Positions 8,009-18,416 of a stretch of 64,000 nt of DNA are shown here, piece by piece (position 1 is the first letter of the stretch; every line of letters begins with the position of its first letter). The position numbers and the translations under genes were made by a program. Origin of the DNA: a marine actinobacterium MedAcidi-G2B (GTDB lineage Bacteria; Actinomycetota; Acidimicrobiia; Acidimicrobiales; MedAcidi-G1); the NCBI GenBank assembly GCA_000817115.1, contig JUEO01000003.1, forward strand, positions 29,752 to 93,751. Reading direction: 5' to 3'. The notes beneath the pieces were generated by a model. The model saw only the letters and a list, made by a program, of their open reading frames with translations. It was not told the origin of the DNA and ran no database searches.

Positions 8009-9553
8009 GTGACTTACAACATGCCCGATACTCCCACGTCAACTTCTGCAAAAGTACTTTCCGCTCGCCCTCCTCTTTGGCGGGACGCTGTGGTGCTCAA
8101 ATGGGTAACACAACTTTTTCTTCTTTTTATAGTCTTGACTTCTTTATGGTTCCTCACCAGCCAAGCTGGGGACAATCTAGAAGCTCGCGACATTCCCTCT
8201 GACTTCAACTTCATTGAACGACCTGTTGATATCCAACTCAGCGAAGGAATCGATACCCATCCGGATTCTGGTGGGCGCGCTCTTTGGGTAGGAATGGTAA
8301 ACACCATACGGATATCAATAGTTGGGATCATATTTGCGACAATGCTCGGAATTATGGTTGGTCTCGCTCGTCTATCGAATAATTGGCTCATAAATCGTCT
8401 TGGAACAATGTGGGTAGAGACTCTCAGGAATATCCCTTTACTAGTACAAATTATTTTCTATTTCTCTGTACTCACTGTTCTTCCGCGCTTAACCCTTGAA
8501 AGCGGTCCGATTAACGGATGGTTCCATATATCTAATAAAGGCATATCTATGCCCAGAGTTTTTCTCGCTGATGGCTTCTACCAATGGCTCGTTGTTGTAC
8601 TTATCGGTGCCGTAGTGGGTTACTATGTTCATCGCCATCGAACCCGCCTGCATAACGAAACGGGTGCCATCACTTCACCAATACTTTGGGCATTTGCTGT
8701 AATAACACTATTTGCGATAGTAGGAATCTTTATTCATCCGATTTTTTCTTGGGTGGGTTCAATTTTTGGAGCCTTAGCCTCCCTGTTTGATTCCCTTACA
8801 GTTCTAGTCCCACAGATAGTCCTCAGTGGAGTCGCACTAGTTGGGGCGACAACATGGGTCCTCAGATTTATTCGTAAACACCGAAGTGCAGGCGGACACC
8901 TTTCATTAGTAGATGACGACTGGTTCAGAATTATCTTTACGATCGCTGTTTCAGTAATTCTTGTATTCGTATTTATTAGTTGGGAAGGGCTTTCGTCCTG
9001 GATATTAAATAGTGGACGCGACTTATTTCAAGTAATTGAATCTAAATTCAATGTTGATGGCGCTGCACGCCCATTTGATGCAATGCGCCCTGAAATAATA
9101 CAAAAAGGAAAATTCCCTAACTACGGGCCAAGTGGTTTAACTATGAGCGTGAGTTTCGCCGCAGTTTTCTTTGGTGTCGTCTTCTACACCTCTGCTTTTA
9201 TAGGCGAAAACGTGCGTGGTGGAATCCTTGCTGTGCCCAAAGGACAAATTGAGGCAGCTCGTGCGGTGGGGCTTCGCCAAAGTCAAGCCTTACGGCATGT
9301 CATCCTCCCACAAGCCTTCCGGGTCATCCTTCCCCCTACTGGGAACCAGTATCTAAACCTCACCAAAAATACTTCACTAGCCATCGCTGTGGGTTATAGC
9401 GACATTGTTCAAGTAGGAACTACAGTCTTCAATCAAACTGGAAAGACTTTACCTGTGGTTGGAATCTGGATGCTGTTCTACCTGAGTTGCTCTCTAACAA
9501 TTTCTGTAATCGTGAACTGGTTTAATGTTCGAATGCAATTGGTGGAACGATAA
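8009..9553 (+). CDS. aapQ: Amino-acid ABC transporter permease (AapQ-like)
   Basis: 514 aa, GTG start; EAA-type motif GQIEAARAVGLRQSQALRHVILPQAFRVILPPTGNQYLNLTKNTSLA. Confidence 0.85.
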   Translation: MTYNMPDTPTSTSAKVLSARPPLWRDAVVLKWVTQLFLLFIVLTSLWFLTSQAGDNLEARDIPSDFNFIERPVDIQLSEGIDTHPDSGGRALWVGMVNTIRISIVGIIFATMLGIMVGLARLSNNWLINRLGTMWVETLRNIPLLVQIIFYFSVLTVLPRLTLESGPINGWFHISNKGISMPRVFLADGFYQWLVVVLIGAVVGYYVHRHRTRLHNETGAITSPILWAFAVITLFAIVGIFIHPIFSWVGSIFGALASLFDSLTVLVPQIVLSGVALVGATTWVLRFIRKHRSAGGHLSLVDDDWFRIIFTIAVSVILVFVFISWEGLSSWILNSGRDLFQVIESKFNVDGAARPFDAMRPEIIQKGKFPNYGPSGLTMSVSFAAVFFGVVFYTSAFIGENVRGGILAVPKGQIEAARAVGLRQSQALRHVILPQAFRVILPPTGNQYLNLTKNTSLAIAVGYSDIVQVGTTVFNQTGKTLPVVGIWMLFYLSCSLTISVIVNWFNVRMQLVER

Positions 9554-11361
9554 TGAGTGATCTAAACACTACCGGTGTAGAAGGAACCGTCACTATAAAA
9601 CCGGCTCCAGAGACTCCAAAACTACCTCCACGAGAATGGTTAAAAGAAAACCTTTTCTCCAACAAGTTCAATACTCTTCTAACTCTTTTCTCAGCAGCGA
9701 TCCTTTTAATGATCAGCCGAGGGCTTCTGTCTTTCATTTTCAATCCGGAACGACAATGGGGGTCAACATCTACAAACCTTCGCCTCATGATGACACAGGC
9801 CTACCCTGAAGAACAGTACATACGAGTATGGGTCTCCGTAGCCGTTATCTTCACATTAGTTGGCGCTTCTATGGCCATATGGAATGCTGGAAGTCGCGTA
9901 ACTCTTAGAAGACTTGGATCATTTCTTCTGAGTTCTGGTGTAGTAATAGATATCTTGACACTGTTAGCTCCATTTAGTGGTCAAGCAAAAATTATTTGGT
10001 TAATTATCGGGTCTGCTGTATCTGGAGCAGGAGGAGTTCTCCTCCGTGTAAGCGATAAAGATAAAGACATTAGTAGTTTGACTCTTGTTGTAGCCACTTT
10101 GGCTGCTGCGATTCTCTCACTTTGGATTGTCCCTTTTGGCCATCACAGTTTTGTTTTTGAACGCACTCCTCGCTCTATGGCAGAAACTGGAACCGTAGCA
10201 TTAACAACCAAGTTGCCCTGGACAATAATGGTTGTCATTGGAATACTCGCTTACTTCCTTGGGAAAATAGTGATGAATCGTTTTCCGTCAAAGAATTTAC
10301 GTCCGACAATTATTGGTATTTGGTTCCTAACTCCCCCCACACTTTTATATCTCGTTCTTCGTGATCCTGATTTTGACATGGGTCATGTTTTAAACACTGA
10401 TATTCCGATTTTCTTGATCTTTGCTATTGCTGGTGGGGCTCTTCTCTCTTGGTTCACTCGTCCAACTACAGGAGAAATAGGGCGGGTTTGCGCTGCTTTA
10501 GTTCTTTTAGCTGGATTTGGAATGTTCTTTACTCCGATGCGAATGATCATTCGAATACTGATGCTTCTTTTAGCTACCTTTGCTCTTGCTGCACCCACTT
10601 TTGCTGGCGACTCTAAAACACGGCGACGATACGTCCTAGCTTGGTTAGGTGTATCTGGAATTATCACTTGGCTCGTAACTGCTGTAAATACACCATCAAC
10701 TATTGAAGTTCCAGGAGATTTCTTTCTTGGTGGTATTTCTCTTACTCTGCTGGTTGCAATTTTCACCATTGTGATTTCTTTCCCTATAGGGATACTTCTC
10801 GCTTTAGCTCGAACTTCCAAGATGCCGATATTTCGTATCCTTTCAACCTGGTTTATTGAGTTCGTTCGCGGAATTCCTTTAATAACAATTCTTATTTTCT
10901 TCAGCATTATGGTTCCACTGTTCCTACCGAAGGGCATGGAACTTAGCGAAGTTTCCGCAATTGTGATTGGGTACTCACTTTTCTCTGCTGCCTATCTCGC
11001 TGAAAACGTGAGGGGTGGACTTCAATCAGTGACTCGTGGCCAGCATGAAGCCGCAGAAGCAGTGGGGATGACTACGTCTCAAAAAACTTTCTTCATCGTC
11101 TTGCCGCAAGCTCTACGAGTTTCTATTCCACCGCTTGTCGGCCACTGCATCGGCGTATTCAAAGAAACCTCATTACTCGCCATTATCGGACTGTTTGACA
11201 TTCTTTACATTGCTCGAAATGTCATCCCAAACCAAACAGAATTTCTTGGAAGTACGAGAGAAAACCTGCTCTTCGTATCGCTTATCTATTTCTTTTTTGC
11301 ATATCAAATGTCAAAAGCCAGCCAACGTCTTGAACGACGTGTAGGTCTTGGCGAACGATGA
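9553..11361 (+). CDS. aapM: Amino-acid ABC transporter permease (AapM-like) with long N-terminal membrane extension
   Basis: 602 aa; C-terminal permease domain with GQHEAAEAVGMTTSQKTFFIVLPQALRVSIPPLVG; start overlaps upstream stop (taATGa). Confidence 0.85.
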   Translation: MSDLNTTGVEGTVTIKPAPETPKLPPREWLKENLFSNKFNTLLTLFSAAILLMISRGLLSFIFNPERQWGSTSTNLRLMMTQAYPEEQYIRVWVSVAVIFTLVGASMAIWNAGSRVTLRRLGSFLLSSGVVIDILTLLAPFSGQAKIIWLIIGSAVSGAGGVLLRVSDKDKDISSLTLVVATLAAAILSLWIVPFGHHSFVFERTPRSMAETGTVALTTKLPWTIMVVIGILAYFLGKIVMNRFPSKNLRPTIIGIWFLTPPTLLYLVLRDPDFDMGHVLNTDIPIFLIFAIAGGALLSWFTRPTTGEIGRVCAALVLLAGFGMFFTPMRMIIRILMLLLATFALAAPTFAGDSKTRRRYVLAWLGVSGIITWLVTAVNTPSTIEVPGDFFLGGISLTLLVAIFTIVISFPIGILLALARTSKMPIFRILSTWFIEFVRGIPLITILIFFSIMVPLFLPKGMELSEVSAIVIGYSLFSAAYLAENVRGGLQSVTRGQHEAAEAVGMTTSQKTFFIVLPQALRVSIPPLVGHCIGVFKETSLLAIIGLFDILYIARNVIPNQTEFLGSTRENLLFVSLIYFFFAYQMSKASQRLERRVGLGER

Positions 11362-11370
11362 GGTAAAACT

Positions 11371-12156
11371 ATGAATGAAAATGAAAATACTGAAACACCC
11401 GCCAGCGATCGTGACTTGAGTAACGCTCCAGACATGATCGTCTGTGAAGGTGTCTCGAAATGGTACGGCGATTTCCAGGCGTTGGACGAAGTTTCAGCGA
11501 CCATAAAAGAACAAGAGGTTGTAGTTGTATTAGGACCTTCCGGTTCTGGAAAGTCAACATGGATTCGTTGCATTAACCGTCTTGAGCATCACCAAGAAGG
11601 ACGAATTGAAGTTGATGGCATTGAACTTACCAATGACTTAAGAAATATTGAGAAAGTTCGTTCAGAAGTTGGCATGGTATTTCAGCAGTTCAATCTTTTC
11701 CCACATCTAAAAGTTTTAGATAACGTGACTCTTGCTCCGATTTGGGTTAGAAAAAAACCTAAAGCTGAAGCTGAAGAGCAGGCTGCTGCTTTACTCGAAC
11801 GTGTAGGCATACCAGAACAGGCAGATAAATATCCGGGGCAACTTTCTGGTGGTCAGCAGCAGCGAGTGGCGATTGCACGGGCTTTAGCCATGGAGCCAAG
11901 AATTATGTTGTTTGACGAACCAACTTCTGCTCTTGACCCGGAAATGATTAAAGAAGTTCTTGATGTTATGAAAGAATTAGCTCTTTCAGGTATGACAATG
12001 ATGGTGGTTACCCATGAAGTCGGTTTTGCTAAAGAAGTAGCTGATCGAATCATATTTATGGATGATGGCCAGATCGTCGAAACTGGTACCCCTGAAATTT
12101 TCTTCTCTAACCCGACTGAAGATCGTACAAAACTTTTCTTATCCCAGATTCTCTAA
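11371..12156 (+). CDS. aapP: Amino-acid ABC transporter ATP-binding protein (AapP/GlnQ-like)
   Basis: 261 aa; Walker [25 protein letters not shown], Walker [15 protein letters not shown]. Confidence 0.93.
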   Translation: MNENENTETPASDRDLSNAPDMIVCEGVSKWYGDFQALDEVSATIKEQEVVVVLGPSGSGKSTWIRCINRLEHHQEGRIEVDGIELTNDLRNIEKVRSEVGMVFQQFNLFPHLKVLDNVTLAPIWVRKKPKAEAEEQAAALLERVGIPEQADKYPGQLSGGQQQRVAIARALAMEPRIMLFDEPTSALDPEMIKEVLDVMKELALSGMTMMVVTHEVGFAKEVADRIIFMDDGQIVETGTPEIFFSNPTEDRTKLFLSQIL

Positions 12157-12179
12157 AGAAACTGTTGTGAAGATCTGAA

Positions 12180-13028
12180 ATGAATATTGATCCTCTTACC
12201 GGTGTTCTTGGGGCTCAGATAAACGATGTCAACCTCAACGATCTCAATCAACATCAAATCAATGAGCTGTATCACGAGATCTGTGTCCATCAGGTAGTTG
12301 TCATACCTGATCAATCACTTTCTCCAGAAGAGCAAACAAGGTTCAGTCATTTACTTGGTCCTTATTCTCCCGTTCCATTTGTTGAACCCATTCCCGGTTA
12401 TCCAGAAGTAATTAAAGTGATCAAAAAAGAGTCCGAGTCTAAAGCGTTTAATTTTGGTGGAGTTTGGCATAGTGATTTCTCATTTTTAGAAAGCCCACCT
12501 GCCTTCACTATTCTTCATGCCCTTGAAGTTCCCACCATCGGAGGAGATACTGTTTGGACTTCAAATTGTGCTGCATACGAGGCTCTGGACGATGAGTCAA
12601 AAGACAGATTTGAGACAATTACTTGTGTACATTCTGCTTCGGCTTCTTATTCTCCAAAGCAGCAATCCGTCCATTCTGGACTTTCTGGGATGGATATACG
12701 CACTTCAACTGAAGCAGAAGAAACTAGGGAGCATCCTTTAGTTTGTAAGCATCCTACAACAGGAGATAAATCATTATTTTTTAATGGCACCTACGTAAGA
12801 GGTCTAAAGGGCGATGGAATCAACAGTCCTGAAGACGAATTAAATTTGCTCATATGGTTACACAATTGGACTACTCATGTACGTTTTACATTTCGTCATC
12901 GATGGTCAAATGGAGACGTTGTTATTTGGGATAATCGTTCAACTCAACATGTAGCGATAAACGACTACTCAGGTCAGCATCGTGAATTAAATCGAACGAC
13001 GGTCGCTGGGAAAATTCCAAGTAGTTAA
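12180..13028 (+). CDS. TauD/TfdA-family Fe(II)/2-oxoglutarate dioxygenase
   Basis: 282 aa; HxD WHSDFSF, distal His TQHVAINDY, Arg RELNRTTV. Confidence 0.85.
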   Translation: MNIDPLTGVLGAQINDVNLNDLNQHQINELYHEICVHQVVVIPDQSLSPEEQTRFSHLLGPYSPVPFVEPIPGYPEVIKVIKKESESKAFNFGGVWHSDFSFLESPPAFTILHALEVPTIGGDTVWTSNCAAYEALDDESKDRFETITCVHSASASYSPKQQSVHSGLSGMDIRTSTEAEETREHPLVCKHPTTGDKSLFFNGTYVRGLKGDGINSPEDELNLLIWLHNWTTHVRFTFRHRWSNGDVVIWDNRSTQHVAINDYSGQHRELNRTTVAGKIPSS

Positions 13029-13903
13029 AGAGAGTCGTCTCGTAAAAGTTCTATTAAAGATGATGTGTCCCACCGCCCGTGGCCTTGATTCTGAAGTTCA
13101 GCGTAATACTCATCAATTACTGTTGTAATAGGAAGTTTGGCTCCTATGCGTTCAGCTTCGTTAAACACAATATTCAAATCTTTCCGCATCCAGTCGAGAG
13201 CAAACCCATGATCAAATTCATGCTTCAACATGGTTTCTGATCGATTAGACATTTGCCAAGAACCAGATGCTCCTTGACTGATCGCCGCAAGAACTTTTTC
13301 CATGTCTAATCCTGCTCGCCGACCAAAATCTAACCCCTCTGATAATCCTTGAACTAAGCCAGCTATACATATCTGATTAACCATCTTTGTTGTTTGTCCT
13401 GATCCAACTGGCCCTATCAAATTCACTGCTTTCGCATAACATGAAATAACTGGCTCGACATTCGCAAAAACATCACTATTCCCACCGCACATCACAGTGA
13501 GTTGCCCATTCTCCGCCCCTGCTTGCCCCCCAGAAACTGGTGCATCAATAAATTCAACATCTTGTTTTTTTGCTACTTCGGCTATTTCTTTAGCCACTGT
13601 TGCCGAAGCCGTAGTGTGGTCTACTAGAACACTCCCTGGACTCATTCCAACTAGTACTCCTGTGTCTCCATAAACAACAGAGCGAACATCTTCATCATCT
13701 CCGACACAAATAAAGACAATTTCCGAGCCGTCAGCAGCGGCTGCAGGTGTAGAAGCCATACTTCCGCCATACTGGCTTACCCAGTCGTGGGCTCTACTCT
13801 CTGTTCGATTATAAACCGTGGTCGAATAACCCGATTCCTGTAAATGTTTCGCCATAGGAAACCCCATGACACCAAGACCTATAAAAGAAACTTTAGACAC
13901 CAT
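13025..13903 (-). CDS. NAD(P)-dependent beta-hydroxyacid dehydrogenase (3-hydroxyisobutyrate dehydrogenase-like)
   Basis: 292 aa; FIGLGVMGFPMAKHLQESGYSTTVYNRT, FIDAPVSGGQAGAENGQLTVMCGG. Confidence 0.9.
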   Translation of the reverse strand: MVSKVSFIGLGVMGFPMAKHLQESGYSTTVYNRTESRAHDWVSQYGGSMASTPAAAADGSEIVFICVGDDEDVRSVVYGDTGVLVGMSPGSVLVDHTTASATVAKEIAEVAKKQDVEFIDAPVSGGQAGAENGQLTVMCGGNSDVFANVEPVISCYAKAVNLIGPVGSGQTTKMVNQICIAGLVQGLSEGLDFGRRAGLDMEKVLAAISQGASGSWQMSNRSETMLKHEFDHGFALDWMRKDLNIVFNEAERIGAKLPITTVIDEYYAELQNQGHGRWDTSSLIELLRDDSL

Positions 13904-14869
13904 TCAAACTCCTGACTTTAATTCAGCCATTGCTGAAAATAGTTCTAGCGGAGACTGAACTGAACTTTCTCCATCTATCTCTCGATAAATAGCATGAACG
14001 TTTACGGCTAAGCGTTCCCATTCTCCCCATTCTTTATAAGCACCGAGATCAATTTCAGCTATTGCTTCTTCTGCTGTCTGACCAGCAGCATGACGTTCTT
14101 TGCATTCTTTCTCTACGAACGAAAGGTAATCTCGAACTGCGGTTACACCTTCCGCGTCAGTCAGGGGCCCATGGCCTGGAACGACAACATCTGCCTCTAG
14201 ACCAATAATTCGATCACATGCATCTATCCAGTTGGAAACTGGACCGTCCCAAATTATTGGAGTTCCATTTATAAAAAGTATGTCTCCACAGAAAACCGTA
14301 GAAGCATCAGGAAGATACACAATCAAATCGCCAGCAGTGTGAGCCGGCCCTACTTCTATCAGTTCCACAGTCCGCCCACCCACATCTAGTTGCAACTCTC
14401 CCTGAAAGGTTCTATCAGCAGGAGGGAGATCGATATCATCAAAACTAAAGGGTCCAAAAGCTTCGCGAACGTATTTATTAGTAGTCTCTCCTAAGTCGAT
14501 CGCCAGCAATGCTGAGATAGCCGAAGGAGGCATCGCATTCATTTCTTGTGCTGCTGCTTCTGTCGTAATAATTTGAGCCCCATCTTGGCCACCTACTAAA
14601 CTATTTCCGTAACAGTGGTCTCCATTTGCATGAGTATTGACTACAACATCTATTGGGCGCCCGGATGTGACTACTGACATAGAGTCCAGCATGTCTCTAG
14701 TTAAATTTAAGTCAAAGAGCGTATCGATGAGTAACGAGGACCAATCTGAAGCTAAAAGCCCAGCGTTGCTCCACCCCCATCCGCCATCGGGCTGCAAATA
14801 GGCAAACACTCCATCTGCAACCTCATGAAGACCTTTGGCATAGGGAACAGTATCAAGACTTTTACTCAC
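13904..14869 (-). CDS. MBL-fold metallo-hydrolase
   Basis: 321 aa; VVNTHANGDHCYGNSL, IEVGPAHTAGDLIVYLPDASTVFCGDILF, VVPGHGPL. Confidence 0.9.
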   Translation of the reverse strand: MSKSLDTVPYAKGLHEVADGVFAYLQPDGGWGWSNAGLLASDWSSLLIDTLFDLNLTRDMLDSMSVVTSGRPIDVVVNTHANGDHCYGNSLVGGQDGAQIITTEAAAQEMNAMPPSAISALLAIDLGETTNKYVREAFGPFSFDDIDLPPADRTFQGELQLDVGGRTVELIEVGPAHTAGDLIVYLPDASTVFCGDILFINGTPIIWDGPVSNWIDACDRIIGLEADVVVPGHGPLTDAEGVTAVRDYLSFVEKECKERHAAGQTAEEAIAEIDLGAYKEWGEWERLAVNVHAIYREIDGESSVQSPLELFSAMAELKSGV

Positions 14870-14976
14870 GAATTTACTTTAGGCGAACTGTATAGAATAG
14901 GTGAACCCCGTCTAGCCGATTCGGCCTTGAAGATGGCAGGCTATAACGACAACCTTTTGAATTAGGAGATTTTAAA

Positions 14977-15909
14977 ATGGGCAACCTGTGTGAAGGCCGT
15001 GTGGCCATTGTTACTGGAGCGGGACGCGGTATAGGACGTGAACACGCTTTATTGCTAGCTGAAAATGGAGCCAAGGTCATAGTAAACGACCTTGGAGGTG
15101 ACACTGATGGTTCCGGCGATGATATTAGTCCCGCCCAATCAGTAGTAGAAGAAATTGTTGCTATGGGTGGAGAAGCGGTAGTCAATGGAGCCAACGTTGC
15201 AGATTTTGATGCTGCTGGAGAAATGATACAACAAGCCATTGATACTTTTGGAAGTTGTGACATCTTAGTTAACAACGCAGGCATACTTCGCGATCGAATG
15301 ATCTTCTCAATGTCCGAGGGCGACTGGGATGCAGTAATTAATGTTCATCTGAAAGGAACATTTGCTCCCACTCATCATGCCGCTGTTTATTGGAGAGAAA
15401 AAGTAAAAGCAGGCGGTGAAGCATTTGGGCGTATTGTGAACACCTCTTCCCCTTCTGGTATCTACGGGAACGTAGGACAGTCAAACTACGGAGCGGCAAA
15501 AGCAGGAATTGCGGCATTCACCTTGATCACTGCTGTGGAATTAGCAAAATACGGCGTCACAGTTAACTGTCTAGCCCCTGGGGCCTACACACGTATGACT
15601 GCTGAGCTTCCAGGTTTTTCCGGTCTCGATGAGGAAGGACAAGAAAATTTTGGGCCGCGTTGGATATCTGTTCCAACTGTTTGGCTTTGTAGCGAAGCGG
15701 CTCAAAATGTGACAGGTCGAGTCTTTGATGTGGGTGGACAAAAACTTGGAATTGCTGAACAATGGCGTTTAGGCCCAACAGCTGTTCAACCAGATGATCC
15801 AGCAGAACTTACTGAGATTATGGCGCAACTCATGGCAGATGCCCAACCGAACTCGGGTATGGATGGTAAGCCTGTTGAGGGACCTGGAAGACCAGGAAAA
15901 GCGATCTAA
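14977..15909 (+). CDS. SDR-family oxidoreductase
   Basis: 310 aa; AIVTGAGRGIGREHALLLAENGAKVIVNDLGG, NNAG, SNYGAAKAG; upstream aggag RBS. Confidence 0.92.
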   Translation: MGNLCEGRVAIVTGAGRGIGREHALLLAENGAKVIVNDLGGDTDGSGDDISPAQSVVEEIVAMGGEAVVNGANVADFDAAGEMIQQAIDTFGSCDILVNNAGILRDRMIFSMSEGDWDAVINVHLKGTFAPTHHAAVYWREKVKAGGEAFGRIVNTSSPSGIYGNVGQSNYGAAKAGIAAFTLITAVELAKYGVTVNCLAPGAYTRMTAELPGFSGLDEEGQENFGPRWISVPTVWLCSEAAQNVTGRVFDVGGQKLGIAEQWRLGPTAVQPDDPAELTEIMAQLMADAQPNSGMDGKPVEGPGRPGKAI

Positions 15910-15915
15910 ACAATT

Positions 15916-17154
15916 ATGTCTATAGATTTTTCCTTAACCCCAGAGCTAGAAGAAATACGGGCTCGGATTCGTGTATTCATTGACGATGTAGTTAAACCTG
16001 GTGAGGCTCTTATTGAAGGGCACGGAGAGAATGAACCGCAGGAAGGAGCGGAACGCATTGAGACTCTCGTCTCTATGCGGAAACAGGCCTTCAGTGAAGG
16101 GCTGTGGCTTCCCCATATGCCAGAAGAATGGGGAGGAATGGGTCTTGGGCACGTTCAACTAGCGATGGTTCAGGCTGAAGCAGCACGTTCAAGATACGGG
16201 CCCTGGGTTCTGAACTGTCAAGCACCCGATGAAGGAAACATGCACACTCTCCTGCATTGGGGAACTGACGAGCAGAAAGAAAAATACCTTAAACCCTTAT
16301 GTGAAGGCAAAGGAACTTCTTGTTTCGCAATGACAGAACCTGAAGTAGCCGGATCAGATCCAACCTTGATACGAACCACTGGCTACCAAGATGGTGAAGA
16401 ATGGGTAATCAACGGCCATAAATGGTTCATTTCAAACGCTCACCGCGCTCAATTTGCAATCCTTATCTCTCGAACAGAAGACAACCCTGATCTTCCCCAA
16501 GCAGCGAATACCGCGTTCATAGTTGACCTTCCTCACGATGGATGGAACGAAGTCCGAGAGATTGGAACTATGCATGGATCCACTGGACATAGCGAAATTC
16601 TCATTGAGGATCTAAGAGTGCATGGAACGCAAATGCTTGGAGGTAGAGGGCAAGGGCATCTACTTGGACAATATCGACTGGGTCCTGCTCGGTTAGCGCA
16701 CTGTATGAGGTGGATCGCTCAAGCAGAAACAGCTTTGGACATGATGGTGGAGAGATCTCTAGAGCGCTTCAGTCATGGTTCTCTCTTGGCGGAGAAACAG
16801 GGTATTCAGTGGCTAATCGCAGATTCAACGATGGAGCTTTATCAATCAAAGTTGATGGTGCTCCATGCTGCTTACAAAATTGATCGCGGTGAAGACTTTA
16901 AATCTGAAGTCTCTATGGCTAAACATTTTGTAGCGAACTCTCTGGGTCGCATTATTGATCGCTCGATTCAGGTTCATGGAGCGTTAGGTTATTCGACTGA
17001 CACTCCCCTCGCAGATATGTATCAACACGCGCGTTGGGCAAGATTTGCTGATGGAGCAGACGAAGTTCATCAGATGAGAATCGCTCAAAGAACTATCAAT
17101 GCTTTTACTGATTCAGGTTCAACTTCTGCGGCTACAGGAAACCTTCCCATCTAG
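15916..17154 (+). CDS. Acyl-CoA dehydrogenase
   Basis: 412 aa; CFAMTEPEVAGSDPTLIRTTG, GHKWFISNAHRAQF, VHGALGYSTDTPLADMYQHARWARFADGADEVH. Confidence 0.93.
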   Translation: MSIDFSLTPELEEIRARIRVFIDDVVKPGEALIEGHGENEPQEGAERIETLVSMRKQAFSEGLWLPHMPEEWGGMGLGHVQLAMVQAEAARSRYGPWVLNCQAPDEGNMHTLLHWGTDEQKEKYLKPLCEGKGTSCFAMTEPEVAGSDPTLIRTTGYQDGEEWVINGHKWFISNAHRAQFAILISRTEDNPDLPQAANTAFIVDLPHDGWNEVREIGTMHGSTGHSEILIEDLRVHGTQMLGGRGQGHLLGQYRLGPARLAHCMRWIAQAETALDMMVERSLERFSHGSLLAEKQGIQWLIADSTMELYQSKLMVLHAAYKIDRGEDFKSEVSMAKHFVANSLGRIIDRSIQVHGALGYSTDTPLADMYQHARWARFADGADEVHQMRIAQRTINAFTDSGSTSAATGNLPI

Positions 17155-17232
17155 TTTTAATTTCTAAAGATTTCAACATTATTACTTATCAAGGTAAAGT
17201 CTTTTAGAGATTCAAATAATTAAGGAGTTTTC

Positions 17233-18411
17233 ATGAACGATGTTGTAATTGTAGAAGCAGTTCGAACCCCAGTTGGAAGACGCAATGGAGGGCTCTCCAC
17301 CAGTCACTCTGTAGACCTTCTTGGGACCGTTCAGAAAGCCTTATTTGAAAGATCTGGTGTTGATCCCTCTGAAGTAGGTCAAGTAGTAGGTGGATGTGTC
17401 GGACAAGTCGGGATGCAATCCATGAATGTCACTAGAACTGCATGGTTAAGCGCAGGTCTACCACTGAGTGCACCGGCTACAACAGTTGATGCACAGTGTG
17501 GCTCTTCGCAACAGGCAACAAATCTCGCTTATGCTCTCGTAGCTTCGGGAACTGTTGATGTGGCAGTGGGTTGTGGTGTCGAATTGATGAGCAGAGTGGG
17601 TTTTGGTGCGACTACTCCTAAAGATCCTAATTCTGGTCGGCCGATTAATCGAAATTACTTCGATCACTTTGAGTTCACTAGTCAATTTGAGGGATCTGAA
17701 AGAATTGCTGATCAGTGGGGAATTTCCCGTACAGATACAGACACTTTTGGTGTGATGTCTCAGGAACGTGCGGCACGAGCTTGGGACGAAGATCGATTTG
17801 GAACTCAAATTATTCCTATGGAAGTCCCAGCACTAGGTGAAGATGGTGAAATCAGCGAGGAAACCGTCATGATTTCTAAGGATGAGGGGCTTCGTGAAAC
17901 CACTATGGAGTCTTTAGCTGCTTTGAAGCCAACCGGTAGAAAAGATGGCGTTCACACTGCAGGAACATCTTCACAAATTTCTGATGGAGCGGGCGCTCTG
18001 TTGCTTATGACAAGCAAAAAAGCTGCCGAATTAGGGGTGATTCCGCTAGCTCGAATTATTGATACTTGTCTTGTTGGTTCTGATCCTGAACTCATGTTGA
18101 CAGGACCAATCGGCGCTACACAAAAATTATTAGAAGAAAACGGAATGACTATTGATGATATTGATGTCGTAGAGATAAACGAGGCTTTTGCGTCTGTTGT
18201 ATTGGCTTGGGAGAAAGAATTGAACCCTGATATGAATCGGGTGAACCCAAATGGTGGAGCTATCGCTCTTGGGCACCCTCTAGGAGGAACTGGTTCCATC
18301 CTCACAACGAAAGCAGTTCACGAACTTCACCGCTCTGGTGGAGAACATGCCCTAGTCACGATGTGTTGTGGTGGCGGTTTAGGAACAGGAACTTTGATTC
18401 AAAAAATTTGA
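17233..18411 (+). CDS. Acetyl-CoA C-acyltransferase (thiolase)
   Basis: 392 aa; VEAVRTPVGRRNGG, VDAQCGSSQQA, NPNGGAIALGHPLGGTG, VTMCCGGGLGTGTLIQ. Confidence 0.94.
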   Translation: MNDVVIVEAVRTPVGRRNGGLSTSHSVDLLGTVQKALFERSGVDPSEVGQVVGGCVGQVGMQSMNVTRTAWLSAGLPLSAPATTVDAQCGSSQQATNLAYALVASGTVDVAVGCGVELMSRVGFGATTPKDPNSGRPINRNYFDHFEFTSQFEGSERIADQWGISRTDTDTFGVMSQERAARAWDEDRFGTQIIPMEVPALGEDGEISEETVMISKDEGLRETTMESLAALKPTGRKDGVHTAGTSSQISDGAGALLLMTSKKAAELGVIPLARIIDTCLVGSDPELMLTGPIGATQKLLEENGMTIDDIDVVEINEAFASVVLAWEKELNPDMNRVNPNGGAIALGHPLGGTGSILTTKAVHELHRSGGEHALVTMCCGGGLGTGTLIQKI

Positions 18412-18416
18412 TTCAA

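Noticed and set aside
10383-10937. 184-aa minus-strand ORF antisense to the aapM-like permease
   Set aside because: Lies wholly inside a strong coding frame; the translation is low-complexity basic/Ile-rich with no motif, as expected from antisense of a membrane protein gene.
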